NCBI GenBank assembly: GCA_964562015.1 | Contig: CAZLRH010000004.1 | Span: forward strand, 1-64,000 | DNA: 64,000 nucleotides | Direction: 5' to 3' | Source of the DNA: CAZLRH01 sp964562015 | Lineage (GTDB): Bacteria; Verrucomicrobiota; Verrucomicrobiia; Opitutales; JABDGR01 | Shown: one piece after another, positions 24,427-32,278 of the stretch | How the letters are laid out: each line of letters opens with the position of its first letter | Position numbering within the stretch: the first letter of the stretch is position 1 | The notes under the pieces: model-generated | Told to the model about the DNA's origin: nothing | Database searches by the model: none | The model's input: the letters and a program-made list of their open reading frames with translations, nothing else | Translations under genes and position numbers: made by a program

Positions 24427-26217
24427 CTACGCACTCAAATCCGGCCGCGCCAAATCACCCATGTGCTCGGTGTAAAACCGCCGCAGCAACGACAGGATAT
24501 TCTTTGGGTCCGATTGTTGCAGGGCAGCCACGCCCAGGGCCTGGGCTTCCTCGTGGCGCAAACTGCGCAGCAAATATTTGACCTCGGGCAAAACCGCGGG
24601 AGTCAGGCTCAACTCATCCGCGCCAAAGCCGAGCAGCAAGGGGGCAAACACCGGGTCGCCGGCCATCTCGCCGCAAATGCTCACACTCAGGCCTTTCGCG
24701 TGACCGGCGTCGATGATTTGCTTGATGGCACGCAACACCGCCGGATGGCTGGGCTCGTACAGGTGGGCCACGCGGTCATTCACGCGGTCCACGGCCAGCA
24801 GGTACTGGATCAAATCATTCGTGCCGATGCTGAAAAAGGAGCAGTGACTGGCAATCTGGTCCGCGGTCCAGGCCGCGCTGGGAATCTCGATCATGCTGCC
24901 GACCTCGACCTCCTCATCGAAGGCCAGGTGGCGCTGGCGCAGGTCCCGCTTGCATTCCTCGAGCAAAAGATTCGCCTGCACCAATTCGCGCACGCCGCTG
25001 ATCATCGGGTACATGATCTTGATTTTGCCGTAGGCGCTCGCGCGCAGGATGGCCCGCAATTGCTCCCGGAACAAATCCACGTGCTCGAGGCTGAAGCGAA
25101 TCGCGCGGCAGCCCATGAAGGGGTTCGCCTCCGCGCTCAGTTGGCTCATCGCGCTGGTCTGCTTGTCGCCGCCGAGGTCGAAGGTGCGCACCACCACGGG
25201 CTGGGGCCGCAAGGTCGCCGCGACCGCCTTGTAGGCCTGAAATTGTTCCTCCTCGTCGGGAAACTTGTCCCGGCGGATGAATAAATTCTCGGTGCGAAAC
25301 AGGCCCACGCCTTCGGCGGCGAAACGCTTCACGTCGTTCAAATCCTCTTCGCCGTTGATATTCGCCATCAGACGGAATTTTTTTCCGTCACTGGTGACCG
25401 ACGGCTGGGCGATGACGGCCTCGATGAGCTTGCGGATGTCCCGCCGGCGTTCCTGGATGCGGCCATAGCGGAAGAGCGTCTGCTCCGCTGGGTGAATGAT
25501 GACGAGGCCCTCAAAGCCGTCCACCAGCACGTGGTCGCCATTGTCGATGCGCGACGAAACATCGTGCAGGCCCACCACCGCCGGCACTTGCAGCGAGCGC
25601 GCCATGATGACGGAGTGGCTCGTCTGGCTCCCGGCGTCGGTCACGAAGCCCAGCACGCCGTTTTTGTCCAGCCCCGCCGTGTCCGACGGCGACAAGTCCT
25701 CTGACACCACGATGCGCTGGCCGCCGAGGCGGGCGAGATTCGCAGCGGTGTGCCCGAGCAAATTGTGCAGCACGCGGCGGGTGACATCGCGAATGTCCGT
25801 CACGCGTTCCTTGAAATATTCATCGTCCATCTTGCCGAAGGCCTCGATGAACCGCTTGGCCACGGCGTGGAAACAGAACTCGATGTTGTAACCTGTTTCC
25901 TTCAGCTCTTTCAGCGTCTCTTCAATCAGCGCGTTGTCCTCGAGCACGAGCAGATGCGCGTCGAGAATCTGCGCCTCCTGCTCGCCGAGGCGGGTGGCCA
26001 CCTCGGCCCGCAGCTTGGCAATCTGGTTGCGCGTCTCGCGCAGCGCCTGCTCGAACCGCTTGATTTCCCCGACGCGGTTTTTCGGCTCCACTTCGTAGAG
26101 GGGGATCTCCACCTCCTTCTGCAAATAGACAAACGCCGGCCCGTGCGCGACGCCGGGGGACGCCGCGATGCCCTGTAATACTATCTCTTCTTTCGGTGTG
26201 GATGGAATTTCCGCCAT
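24427..26217 (-). CDS. ptsI: Phosphoenolpyruvate-protein phosphotransferase (PTS enzyme I)
   Basis: Enzyme I takes phosphate from phosphoenolpyruvate and passes it to HPr, for sugar uptake or nitrogen-type regulation. The 596-residue length is a little longer than usual (570-580). GIAASPGVAHGPAF is the N-terminal signature, and the phospho-histidine is H201 in DAGSQTSHSVIMAR. The PEP-binding barrel has VGLFRTENLFI, GCRAIRFSLE, SIGTNDLIQYLLAVDR and the catalytic cysteine motif CGEMAGDP. The start at 26217 (MAEIPSTPKEE) is the ATG closest to the domain. No ptsH or EIIA gene is adjacent. An inverted repeat lies in its likely leader. Confidence 0.96.
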   Translation of the reverse strand: MAEIPSTPKEEIVLQGIAASPGVAHGPAFVYLQKEVEIPLYEVEPKNRVGEIKRFEQALRETRNQIAKLRAEVATRLGEQEAQILDAHLLVLEDNALIEETLKELKETGYNIEFCFHAVAKRFIEAFGKMDDEYFKERVTDIRDVTRRVLHNLLGHTAANLARLGGQRIVVSEDLSPSDTAGLDKNGVLGFVTDAGSQTSHSVIMARSLQVPAVVGLHDVSSRIDNGDHVLVDGFEGLVIIHPAEQTLFRYGRIQERRRDIRKLIEAVIAQPSVTSDGKKFRLMANINGEEDLNDVKRFAAEGVGLFRTENLFIRRDKFPDEEEQFQAYKAVAATLRPQPVVVRTFDLGGDKQTSAMSQLSAEANPFMGCRAIRFSLEHVDLFREQLRAILRASAYGKIKIMYPMISGVRELVQANLLLEECKRDLRQRHLAFDEEVEVGSMIEIPSAAWTADQIASHCSFFSIGTNDLIQYLLAVDRVNDRVAHLYEPSHPAVLRAIKQIIDAGHAKGLSVSICGEMAGDPVFAPLLLGFGADELSLTPAVLPEVKYLLRSLRHEEAQALGVAALQQSDPKNILSLLRRFYTEHMGDLARPDLSA

Positions 26218-26274
26218 GAATGCGTTCGCGAAACGGACCAAACCGGTGACGATTTGCGCAAAGGCGCTGAACTC

Positions 26275-26305
26275 CATTCCGGCCGCGGCCAACGCGGCCG
26301 GAATG
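26275..26305 (-). promoter_or_regulatory. 12-bp perfect inverted repeat in the ptsI leader region
   Basis: CATTCCGGCCGC at 26275-26286 pairs with 26294-26305 across a 7-base loop, 58-88 bases upstream of the ptsI start. It could be a leader hairpin or a protein-binding site. It would become coding only if translation began further upstream. Confidence 0.45.
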
Positions 26306-26432
26306 ACGCCCCTGCCCTGTCCAGCGCCCCGTAACCAACGCCCATCCGCCCACTTACGCAAGCTTGAACATGGAGAGCATGGGCCGCCGGGTGGACAATC
26401 TGGCCGAACGAATACTCCGGATGAAGAATTTT

Positions 26433-26714
26433 AACCACAGAGGCACAGAGAACGCAGAGACCAAGCCCTGGACAAAGGCAGAAACTTGCGTGAAAAAAAT
26501 AGCACCCATCTCAAATTCAATTCTAGACGAGACTTTCCAGGGCCGTCGCAAGCGACGCCCCTACGCCGCGCCGAAATTACAAGGCTATGTCGCTAAGGCC
26601 GTGTGTAGGGGCGCCGCTTGCGGCGGCCCCATTTGTCGTACTTGCGCCAGATTCCAAACCCAAAACACCGCGCTCTTTCTTCTTCTTCTCTGTATCCTCT
26701 GCGTCTCTGTGGTT
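26433..26714. repeat. Inverted pair of CAGAG-type short-period repeat arms
   Basis: The left arm (26433-26460) starts AACCACAGAG and continues in GCACAGAG and AACGCAGAG units. The right arm (26687-26714) is its reverse complement at 23 of 28 positions. The 226-base middle contains the REP-like module. The layout matches the pair at 20.2 kb. Confidence 0.7.
26541..26630. repeat. REP-like double hairpin (BIME-like)
   Basis: Two short GC stems, CGTCGC/GCGACG at 26544-26557 and CGCCGC/GCGGCG at 26612-26625, are oriented head to head. A further 9-bp stem between CGCCCCTAC (26556-26564) and GTAGGGGCG (26605-26613) can pair across the middle. GTAGGGGCG-type motifs also occur in the element beside the RAYT transposase gene at 51 kb. 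Confidence 0.6.
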
Positions 26715-26738
26715 CAAATTCTTTACTCTCTCCTTCCC

Positions 26739-27887
26739 TCACCTCGCCTCGAAGCGGCCATCCGTGCGCTTGACGACGAGGCGCTTGAGTTCAAGCAACA
26801 ATAAGGCCGCGGAAATGCGCGCGCTGGGCAAATCGGTATGGCTGCCGAGTTCGTCCGGGTGCGTGGGATTGGCGCCTTGGAGGCGCTCGTAAATGCGGCG
26901 GGCGTCCTCGCCGAGTGCGGCGAGTATCTCGGGGCTGGCCGCCCCCGCCAGCGCCGGCATCGGCTGGTCGAGTTTGATTTCCAACTGCCCGGTGGCGCGC
27001 CATTCCTCCAGAATGTCTTCCACGCCGGTAAGCAATTTCGCGCCGCCCTCCCGTATGAGTTTATGACAGCCGCGGCTGGCGGCCTGGTCGATGCGACCGG
27101 GCACCGCAAACACCTCCCGGCCCTGCTCCACGGCCTGGCCCGCCGTGATCATGCTGCCGCCGTTCACGTCCGATTCGACGACGACCACCGCGCGGCACAT
27201 ACCGGCGATAATGCGGTTGCGCATCGGGAAGGTTTGGCGGTCGGCTTTGCGGCCGAGTGGAAATTCGCTCAACACCGCGCCTTGCGCAGCGATTCGACGG
27301 TATAAATCCAAATGCTCGGGCGGGTAAATGATGTCGACGCCGTTGCCGAGAACGACCGCGGTTTTGCCGCCGGCTTCAAGCGCGCCTTCATGGGCGGCTT
27401 CGTCTATCCCCCGTGCGCCGCCGCTCACCACCCACAGGCCCAGGCGCGCCAAATCTCCGGCCAGTCGCCGCGCCACAGCCTGACCGTACAAGGTCGCCCG
27501 CCGGCTGCCGACAATCGCCACCGCGCGATCCTTGCCGCCATACTCGCCGAGGCAATAGAGCCCGGTGGGCGGGTCGTAGATGTCGCGCAATAGCAAGGGA
27601 TAGTCGGCGTCAGTTGAAATAACAAATTTGCCGCCGTTGGCCGCCAGCGCAGCCTCTTCCTTCTCGGGATCAAAATGCTGCGGCCAGTTCGCGAGACTGG
27701 AGGAAATGACGTCGCCGATGCCCTTGATCTGCTTCCACTCCCGATTTGAAGCCTGCAAGGCCCGCACGGGATCGCCGTCGAAGGCTTCGAGCAAGCGCCG
27801 GAGCGTGATGGGCCCGATATTAGGCAGCGCATTGAGAATCATCAGCGCCCGGCGCGGTGTCATCGTGTCATCCATGGGTGCGGGCAT
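26739..27887 (-). CDS. dprA: DNA-processing protein DprA
   Basis: DprA loads RecA on incoming single-stranded DNA during natural transformation. The 382-residue protein has the N-terminal helix-hairpin-helix-like domain (LNALPNIGPITLRRLLEAF, IKGIGDVISSSL). The Rossmann-like core follows, with VAIVGSRRATLYGQAVARRL, VVSGGARGIDEAAHEGAL (family: SGxARGID), LGNGVDIIYPPEH, PMRNRIIAGM and GGSMITAGQAVEQGREVFAVPG. A C-terminal winged-helix-like region (ARRIYERLQG to the end) is present. The start at 27887 is 2 bases from the upstream stop; ATG at 27875 is an alternative. It follows the NAD(P)HX repair gene in the same operon. Confidence 0.95.
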   Translation of the reverse strand: MPAPMDDTMTPRRALMILNALPNIGPITLRRLLEAFDGDPVRALQASNREWKQIKGIGDVISSSLANWPQHFDPEKEEAALAANGGKFVISTDADYPLLLRDIYDPPTGLYCLGEYGGKDRAVAIVGSRRATLYGQAVARRLAGDLARLGLWVVSGGARGIDEAAHEGALEAGGKTAVVLGNGVDIIYPPEHLDLYRRIAAQGAVLSEFPLGRKADRQTFPMRNRIIAGMCRAVVVVESDVNGGSMITAGQAVEQGREVFAVPGRIDQAASRGCHKLIREGGAKLLTGVEDILEEWRATGQLEIKLDQPMPALAGAASPEILAALGEDARRIYERLQGANPTHPDELGSHTDLPSARISAALLLLELKRLVVKRTDGRFEAR

Positions 27888-27889
27888 TT

Positions 27890-29449
27890 CTATTCGCGCA
27901 GGGCTTCAGGCAAAAATGCCGCGAGCTCGGAAGTGAGCGCGGCAGTCTCGCCGCGGGCGCTTGCAAGCGCCTCAGCGGCCAGGCCATGCCACGCGACCGC
28001 GCGGGCCGCCGCCAGAAAAGGTTCCGTCGGAGTTTGCGCCAGCAGCGCGCCCACCAGGCCGGCCAGCACATCGCCACTGCCGCCGCGGGCCAGCACCGGA
28101 CCGCCGAAGGTACTGCACCAGACTCGAAGGCCGTCGGCGATGCGCGTCACCGGGCCTTTTAAAATCACGACGACTTGGTGTTTCCGGCAAAAGTCCGGCA
28201 GGTCAGCCTTTTTGCCTGCGAGACGCTCAAATTCTCCCGCATGGGGAGTTAGAATTATCGGACCGGCCTTGGCCGGACGTTTCGCCACGGCCTTGAGCAC
28301 GACCGGCATCAAGGCATCGGCGTCCAAGACCATGGGTAGCGGGCACTCCTGCACCAAATCGCACAGCATCGTTTGTGTGTGCGCCCCGCGCCCCAGCCCC
28401 GAACCGGCGAGCACTGCGGTGGTGCGCGGCCAAAGTTCGCGGGCTGCGAGCAAGGTCGCCGCGCCGTGGCCGCCGTCAGCTTCCTCCGCGCAGGCGCGCC
28501 ACATGGCTTCGGGCCGAACCGCCGCAAAAGCGCCCGCTTGAGCCGCCGGCACGAGCGCCGTAACCAAACCCGCTCCCGCGCGCAGCGCCCCGAGCACATT
28601 GAGCATTTGTGCGCCGGGATAGGAACGCGAACCCGAGACCACCAGGAGGTGCCCGTAGGTCCGCTTGTCGCCCGCGCTGGGCCGCAAACGCCGCAAGGGC
28701 GCGAGTACACTTGGCGTCAGAAAATCTTCCCCGCCTGCGTGTGCGCCCTCGTAAATTTTATCGAAAAATCCGATGTCCACATAACGAATTCGTCCGACCC
28801 AGGCCGCGTTGGCTGACGCAAAGAGCGGAGCTTTGACGATGCCAGTGGCGTAGGTGAAGTCCGCGCGAAAGGCGAGATTGCCGGCGCCATCGCTCACCCC
28901 GCTGGGCACGTCCACCGCCGCGCGAAAGCCCAGGGCATCGCCTGCGTTGTTCGCGGTTTCAATCAATTCCCGCGCGGGCGCGCGCAAGGGCGGGCGAAAC
29001 GACATGCCATAAAGTCCATCAAGCGTGATATCCCAAGTTTCCCGCGCCTGCATGCGGTCGAGAAAAGCGGCGGGTGTGATTAGGTCCGTCACTCCACGGT
29101 CTGCCAGCGCCGTCCAGGACTTTTGGGTGAGCGGCTTCATTTTCTCCGGCGCCTCGAGCAACACGACTGTCACTTGTCCGCGCGGACGCGCTTTGAGGAT
29201 TTCCAAGGCCGCCAGCAAGGCATCGCCCCCGTTATGGCCCGGACCAGCCAGCACCAGCACGCGGGGATTCCGCGGCAAAGGCCGCCATTGCGGAAAATCG
29301 TGCAGGATCGCCGCGCCCACGCCCGCGCCCGCACGCTGCATGGCCGCCCATGCAGCCATGGGGTCGGCGCCGAGCAGGCATTCCTCCAGCACGCGGGCTT
29401 CGGCGCAGCTCAGGATGGGATGGGCGGGAGACACGGTGAGTTTTTCCAC
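27890..29449 (-). CDS. nnrD: Bifunctional NAD(P)HX epimerase / ADP-dependent dehydratase
   Basis: This two-domain 519-residue repair enzyme restores hydrated NADH/NADPH. The epimerase domain (NnrE, about 1-235) has VLAGPGHNGGDALLAA (GPGHNGGD at 69-76), D144 in TLDGLYG, and AAVDVPSGVS. The dehydratase/kinase-fold domain (NnrD, about 250-519) has GDKRTYGHLLVVSGSRSYPGA, LDADALMPV, LTPHAGEFERL and LARGGSGDVLAGLVGALLAQ. The fused arrangement is the usual bacterial form (YjeF in E. coli). It is immediately upstream of dprA (2-base gap), and a CAGATT-type repeat pair separates it from acpS. Confidence 0.95.
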   Translation of the reverse strand: MEKLTVSPAHPILSCAEARVLEECLLGADPMAAWAAMQRAGAGVGAAILHDFPQWRPLPRNPRVLVLAGPGHNGGDALLAALEILKARPRGQVTVVLLEAPEKMKPLTQKSWTALADRGVTDLITPAAFLDRMQARETWDITLDGLYGMSFRPPLRAPARELIETANNAGDALGFRAAVDVPSGVSDGAGNLAFRADFTYATGIVKAPLFASANAAWVGRIRYVDIGFFDKIYEGAHAGGEDFLTPSVLAPLRRLRPSAGDKRTYGHLLVVSGSRSYPGAQMLNVLGALRAGAGLVTALVPAAQAGAFAAVRPEAMWRACAEEADGGHGAATLLAARELWPRTTAVLAGSGLGRGAHTQTMLCDLVQECPLPMVLDADALMPVVLKAVAKRPAKAGPIILTPHAGEFERLAGKKADLPDFCRKHQVVVILKGPVTRIADGLRVWCSTFGGPVLARGGSGDVLAGLVGALLAQTPTEPFLAAARAVAWHGLAAEALASARGETAALTSELAAFLPEALRE

Positions 29450-29533
29450 AGATTACACAGATTTTCGCAGATAAGAAACCAAACTTATCCAATCATTGAA
29501 TCGGTGTGAATCGGTGAAATCTGTGGATAAAAA
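29441..29533. repeat. Inverted pair of CAGATT-type 9-base repeats
   Basis: The left arm (29441-29472) has three 9-base units, CCACAGATT, ACACAGATT and TTCGCAGAT. The right arm (29500-29533), read on the minus strand, has CCACAGATT, TCACCGATT and CACACCGAT. Both arms begin with TTTTT, and 27 bases separate them. The pair fills the gap between the nnr gene and acpS and overlaps the first codons of the nnr gene. Confidence 0.7.
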
Positions 29534-29535
29534 TG

Positions 29536-29970
29536 CTAATTCACCAGTAACACCACCGCATGACCGAGCGATTCCGTGTGGCTCAGCGAAACCAGCAAGT
29601 CGGTGCCTCCGCGCGCGGCGAGCAGAGCGCGGCCGGGCTCGTCGAGGACACCGAGGGGCGCGCCGAGCTCGTTGTGCGCGATGGAAAATGTTTTCCAGCC
29701 AAAGCCGCCGCCGATGCCTGTGCCGAAAGCCTTGGAGGCCGCTTCTTTCGCGGCAAAGCGCGCGGCAAAAAACGGATGCGGGTCGCGATGGCGCTGGCAG
29801 TAGGCGATTTCCTCGTCCGTGAACAGCCGGTGCAAAAAGCGCTCGCCATGGCGCTCAATGGCAGAGCGCACACGCGCCACGTCCACGATGTCCGTGCCCA
29901 CGCCGAGCACGATGCGGCCCACCGCCATTGCGACATCGGAGTGCACGGGAAATTTAGCGGAGTTGGCCAT
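29536..29970 (-). CDS. acpS: Holo-[acyl-carrier-protein] synthase
   Basis: AcpS attaches 4'-phosphopantetheine from CoA to acyl carrier protein. The 144-residue chain has the metal and substrate motifs LGVGTDIVDVARV (D27 with D30) and ARFAAKEAASKAFGTGI (E76), and the C-terminal LLVSLSHTESLGHAVVLL. Length is slightly above the usual 120-130 because of an 18-residue leader; an internal start at MAVGRIVLG is possible. The start overlaps the end of pdxJ by 17 bases. pdxJ-acpS is a conserved arrangement, which supports the call. Confidence 0.95.
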   Translation of the reverse strand: MANSAKFPVHSDVAMAVGRIVLGVGTDIVDVARVRSAIERHGERFLHRLFTDEEIAYCQRHRDPHPFFAARFAAKEAASKAFGTGIGGGFGWKTFSIAHNELGAPLGVLDEPGRALLAARGGTDLLVSLSHTESLGHAVVLLVN

Positions 29971-30718
29971 TCATGCGCGCCTTCATCTCGCGCACGGCTT
30001 CTTCGAGTCCGGTGGCCAGCGCCCGGCACAAAATGCTGTGGCCGATATTCAACTCGTAAAGCCAGGGGATTTCGCGCACATCGGCAATGTTGACGTAGTT
30101 GATGCCATGGCCGGCATTGACCGTCAGGCCGAGGTCGTGCCCGAGGGTCGCGGCCTGGCGGAGACGATTCAGTTCCGTCGTCCGCGCGGGGCCGTAATAG
30201 GCGTGCGCGTAGCTGCCTGTGTGCAATTCCACAAACGGGCTGCCGATGGCCGCGGCCGCTTCCAGCGCCTCCCGATTGGGCTCGATGAAAAGGCTCGTTT
30301 TGATGCCCGCGGCCAAAAGCGGCTTCACTGTCTCCTCCACCCGCGCCCGCTGGCTGACGACATCGAGGCCGCCTTCCGTCGTCACTTCCTCGCGGCCCTC
30401 CGGGACGAGGCAGACAAAATCCGGCTGCAACTCGAGCGCCAGCGCCACCATTTCCCGGGTGCAGGCCATTTCAAGGTTGAGGCGCGTCTGGATGCATTCG
30501 CGCAAACGGCGCACATCACTTTCCTGAATATGCCGGCGGTCTTCGCGCAAGTGCACGGTGATGCCGTCCGCTCCGGCGCGCTCGGCCAGGAGCGCCAGGG
30601 TGACGGGATCGGGCTCGACCATCTGGCCGCAATCACGACCGAACTCGCGGTAACGGGCCTGCCGCAGGGTGGCGGCATGGTCGATATTCAAACCCAGCAA
30701 TAAAGGCGTGGCACGCAT
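29954..30718 (-). CDS. pdxJ: Pyridoxine 5'-phosphate synthase
   Basis: PdxJ condenses 1-deoxyxylulose 5-phosphate with 3-amino-2-oxopropyl phosphate to make pyridoxine 5'-phosphate in vitamin B6 synthesis. The 254-residue TIM barrel opens with LLLGLNIDHAATLRQAR (N11, D13, H14). It continues with ADGITVHLREDRRHI, NLEMACTREM, VPEGREEVTTEGGLDV, IKTSLFIEP and NAGHGINYVNI, all standard. The start at 30718 was taken because MRATPLLLGLNIDH is the normal N-terminus. It is followed by acpS with a 17-base overlap. Confidence 0.97.
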   Translation of the reverse strand: MRATPLLLGLNIDHAATLRQARYREFGRDCGQMVEPDPVTLALLAERAGADGITVHLREDRRHIQESDVRRLRECIQTRLNLEMACTREMVALALELQPDFVCLVPEGREEVTTEGGLDVVSQRARVEETVKPLLAAGIKTSLFIEPNREALEAAAAIGSPFVELHTGSYAHAYYGPARTTELNRLRQAATLGHDLGLTVNAGHGINYVNIADVREIPWLYELNIGHSILCRALATGLEEAVREMKARMNGQLR

Positions 30719-30764
30719 GGAAAACCCCATCGTGTGCGGAGTTGCGCCGGGGCGAAAGCAAAAA

Positions 30765-31238
30765 CTACGGGTCCGGCGGCAGCAGCGGCAGGTTCAACCG
30801 CGCATCGAGGAAGTCCTGCAGGATGAGGGTGGCAGCGCGGGAATCGATTTCGCCGGTGGCGCGCGCACCGCGCCGGGCCGCCGGTGAACGGTCGCGATGG
30901 CGCGCAGTGACCCGCGCCTCCGCCTCCGCCTGGTGCGACGTGAGTCGCTCATCCACGCGATGCACGGGCAATTTAAAACGCTTCTCCAATTCGGCAATGA
31001 AAGCATCCACCTCCTTCGCCTTAAAACCGACCGATCCGTCCATATTGTAAGGGTAACCCACCACCAGCTCAGTGATGCGCCGCGCGGCAATTTCGCGGGC
31101 CACCTGCGCGAAACGCTCCTTCGGCGACGGCGCGACCGCCGCAGTGACCGGTACTGCGAGACCTAGTTCATCGCCATAGCTCAGTCCCCAGCGTTTTTCG
31201 CCATAATCGAGGCCGAGGCAGCGGAAGGGAGCGGACAT
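30765..31238 (-). CDS. ruvX: Putative pre-16S rRNA nuclease / Holliday junction resolvase RuvX (YqgF)
   Basis: This 157-residue RNase H-fold protein shows the YqgF motifs. The first is CLGLDYGEKRWGLS with catalytic D11. LVVGYPYNMDGSVG follows (family usually GLPLNMDGS, here GYPYNMDGS), then VDERLTSHQAE and a C-terminal EIDSRAATLILQDFLD with the last acidic residue. E. coli YqgF matures 16S rRNA 5' ends; others are reported as resolvases. It is 46 bases upstream of pdxJ and probably in the same transcription unit (ruvX-pdxJ-acpS). Confidence 0.92.
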   Translation of the reverse strand: MSAPFRCLGLDYGEKRWGLSYGDELGLAVPVTAAVAPSPKERFAQVAREIAARRITELVVGYPYNMDGSVGFKAKEVDAFIAELEKRFKLPVHRVDERLTSHQAEAEARVTARHRDRSPAARRGARATGEIDSRAATLILQDFLDARLNLPLLPPDP

Positions 31239-31408
31239 GGATCAAAGTTAATTCAAAAGGAAAAAGGGAAAATTGAAAATGAAAAACCAGCGAGACCTGC
31301 GGCGAGTCCAGGCTCAAACCGAGCGGGGCATCTATCTTGTAATGTCTCAAAGCCTGATTTATCTTGGCCGCATCGTAACCCGGTACCCTGGATAAATCTC
31401 CCTATCCC

Positions 31409-31909
31409 ATGAAGGAGAATCGCTTTGGGCCTCTGCTTCACTGGCTTGCCGCCGTCTTGATCCTGGGCGCGTTGGGGCCGCTGTCCGGGTGCCTCTCATC
31501 CGCTGACCTTGATCGCGCGGCCTTCCAAGTGTACCGCCCCATCGTCGAGGCGGTAAAAATTGGCTTTGCCCTCGAGCTCTATTGGGCCAAAAACCAAAGA
31601 CTTCCTGCGACGCTCGCCGAAGCCAATCAATTCCTGGCCGAACAAAATGTGCCGCTTTCCGTCGACCCGGCCTGGACACTCCAAGCCTCCATTACCGACG
31701 GCATTTGCAACTACACGGCCACGCAAGGGAAGCAGACCCAGTCTGGTCAATTTTCGGTCAAGGATCTGGATTATCAGCAGACGCTGGCTCGTTTTCTCAA
31801 AATGCAGGAGGCCAAGCGGAACTTTGACCCCATCTTTAAGTCAGCGGGCGTAACGACGGCGGCGGCTGCACCGGTAGAACCTCCACCCGTACAACACCAA
31901 AGCCGATAG
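31409..31909 (+). CDS. Predicted lipoprotein, unknown function
   Basis: This is a 166-residue protein with a signal sequence and a lipobox ending LSGC at residues 25-28. The mature part begins LSSADLDRAAFQVYRPIVEAVKIGFALEL and carries LPATLAEANQFL and NYTATQGKQTQSGQFSV. It ends in an Ala/Pro/Gln-rich tail. The order helix, YWAKNQRLPATLAEAN, then strands is reminiscent of a pilin-like globular domain without a prepilin signal, but the match is weak. It is followed 69 bases later by another small exported protein. Confidence 0.55.
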   Translation: MKENRFGPLLHWLAAVLILGALGPLSGCLSSADLDRAAFQVYRPIVEAVKIGFALELYWAKNQRLPATLAEANQFLAEQNVPLSVDPAWTLQASITDGICNYTATQGKQTQSGQFSVKDLDYQQTLARFLKMQEAKRNFDPIFKSAGVTTAAAAPVEPPPVQHQSR

Positions 31910-31978
31910 CGTCCACCTCGCCAGTGTGATGTTTTTAAATCATTTAATGATACATTTCCTCACTTCCCCCAAATACGC

Positions 31979-32239
31979 ATGAAAACCAAAATCGAACTGG
32001 ACCTGAAGAGTCTTCTCGTGGGCGGGGCCGTGGTGGCCGCGCTCATTTTTGGCACCGGCGCCAGCACCGGCAATCCCCCCATCGCCGGCCGTTACAAACT
32101 CATGGTCGGCCCGGAAGGCAAAACGGCTATTCTGGACACCACGAATGGCCAATGCTGGACCTCCGCCATTCTGGCCAACGGCCAGACCGCGCCCAATATT
32201 GTCGGCAACAATCCCTTTCTCGCCGCCAAAAATAATTGA
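31979..32239 (+). CDS. Small single-helix membrane or exported protein
   Basis: This is an 86-residue protein with an N-terminal hydrophobic segment at about 11-28 (LLVGGAVVAALIFGTGAS). A short domain then contains GRYKLMVGPEGKTAILDTTNGQCW. The strand pattern Y-x-L ... ILDTxxGxxW resembles small bacterial beta-hairpin exported proteins of unknown role. It ends FLAAKNN. The start at 31979 gives MKTKIELDLKSLL. I cannot name a family. Confidence 0.55.
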   Translation: MKTKIELDLKSLLVGGAVVAALIFGTGASTGNPPIAGRYKLMVGPEGKTAILDTTNGQCWTSAILANGQTAPNIVGNNPFLAAKNN

Positions 32240-32278
32240 GTTAACACTACCGCCAATCCGCTGAGACGGGGGCTGCGG

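Larger units (their letters stand above)
26218..26738. other. 521-base gene-free spacer between ptsI and dprA
   Basis: No credible gene lies here. The plus-strand frame at 26364-26804 only reads through repeats. The spacer holds a strong inverted repeat upstream of ptsI (26275-26305), an inverted pair of CAGAG-type arms (26433-26460 and 26687-26714), and a paired REP-like structure between those arms. Confidence 0.7.

Noticed and set aside
26364..26804. Plus-strand frame of 146 codons upstream of dprA
   Set aside because: It only translates CAGAG repeats and the REP-like element and runs into the antisense of dprA.
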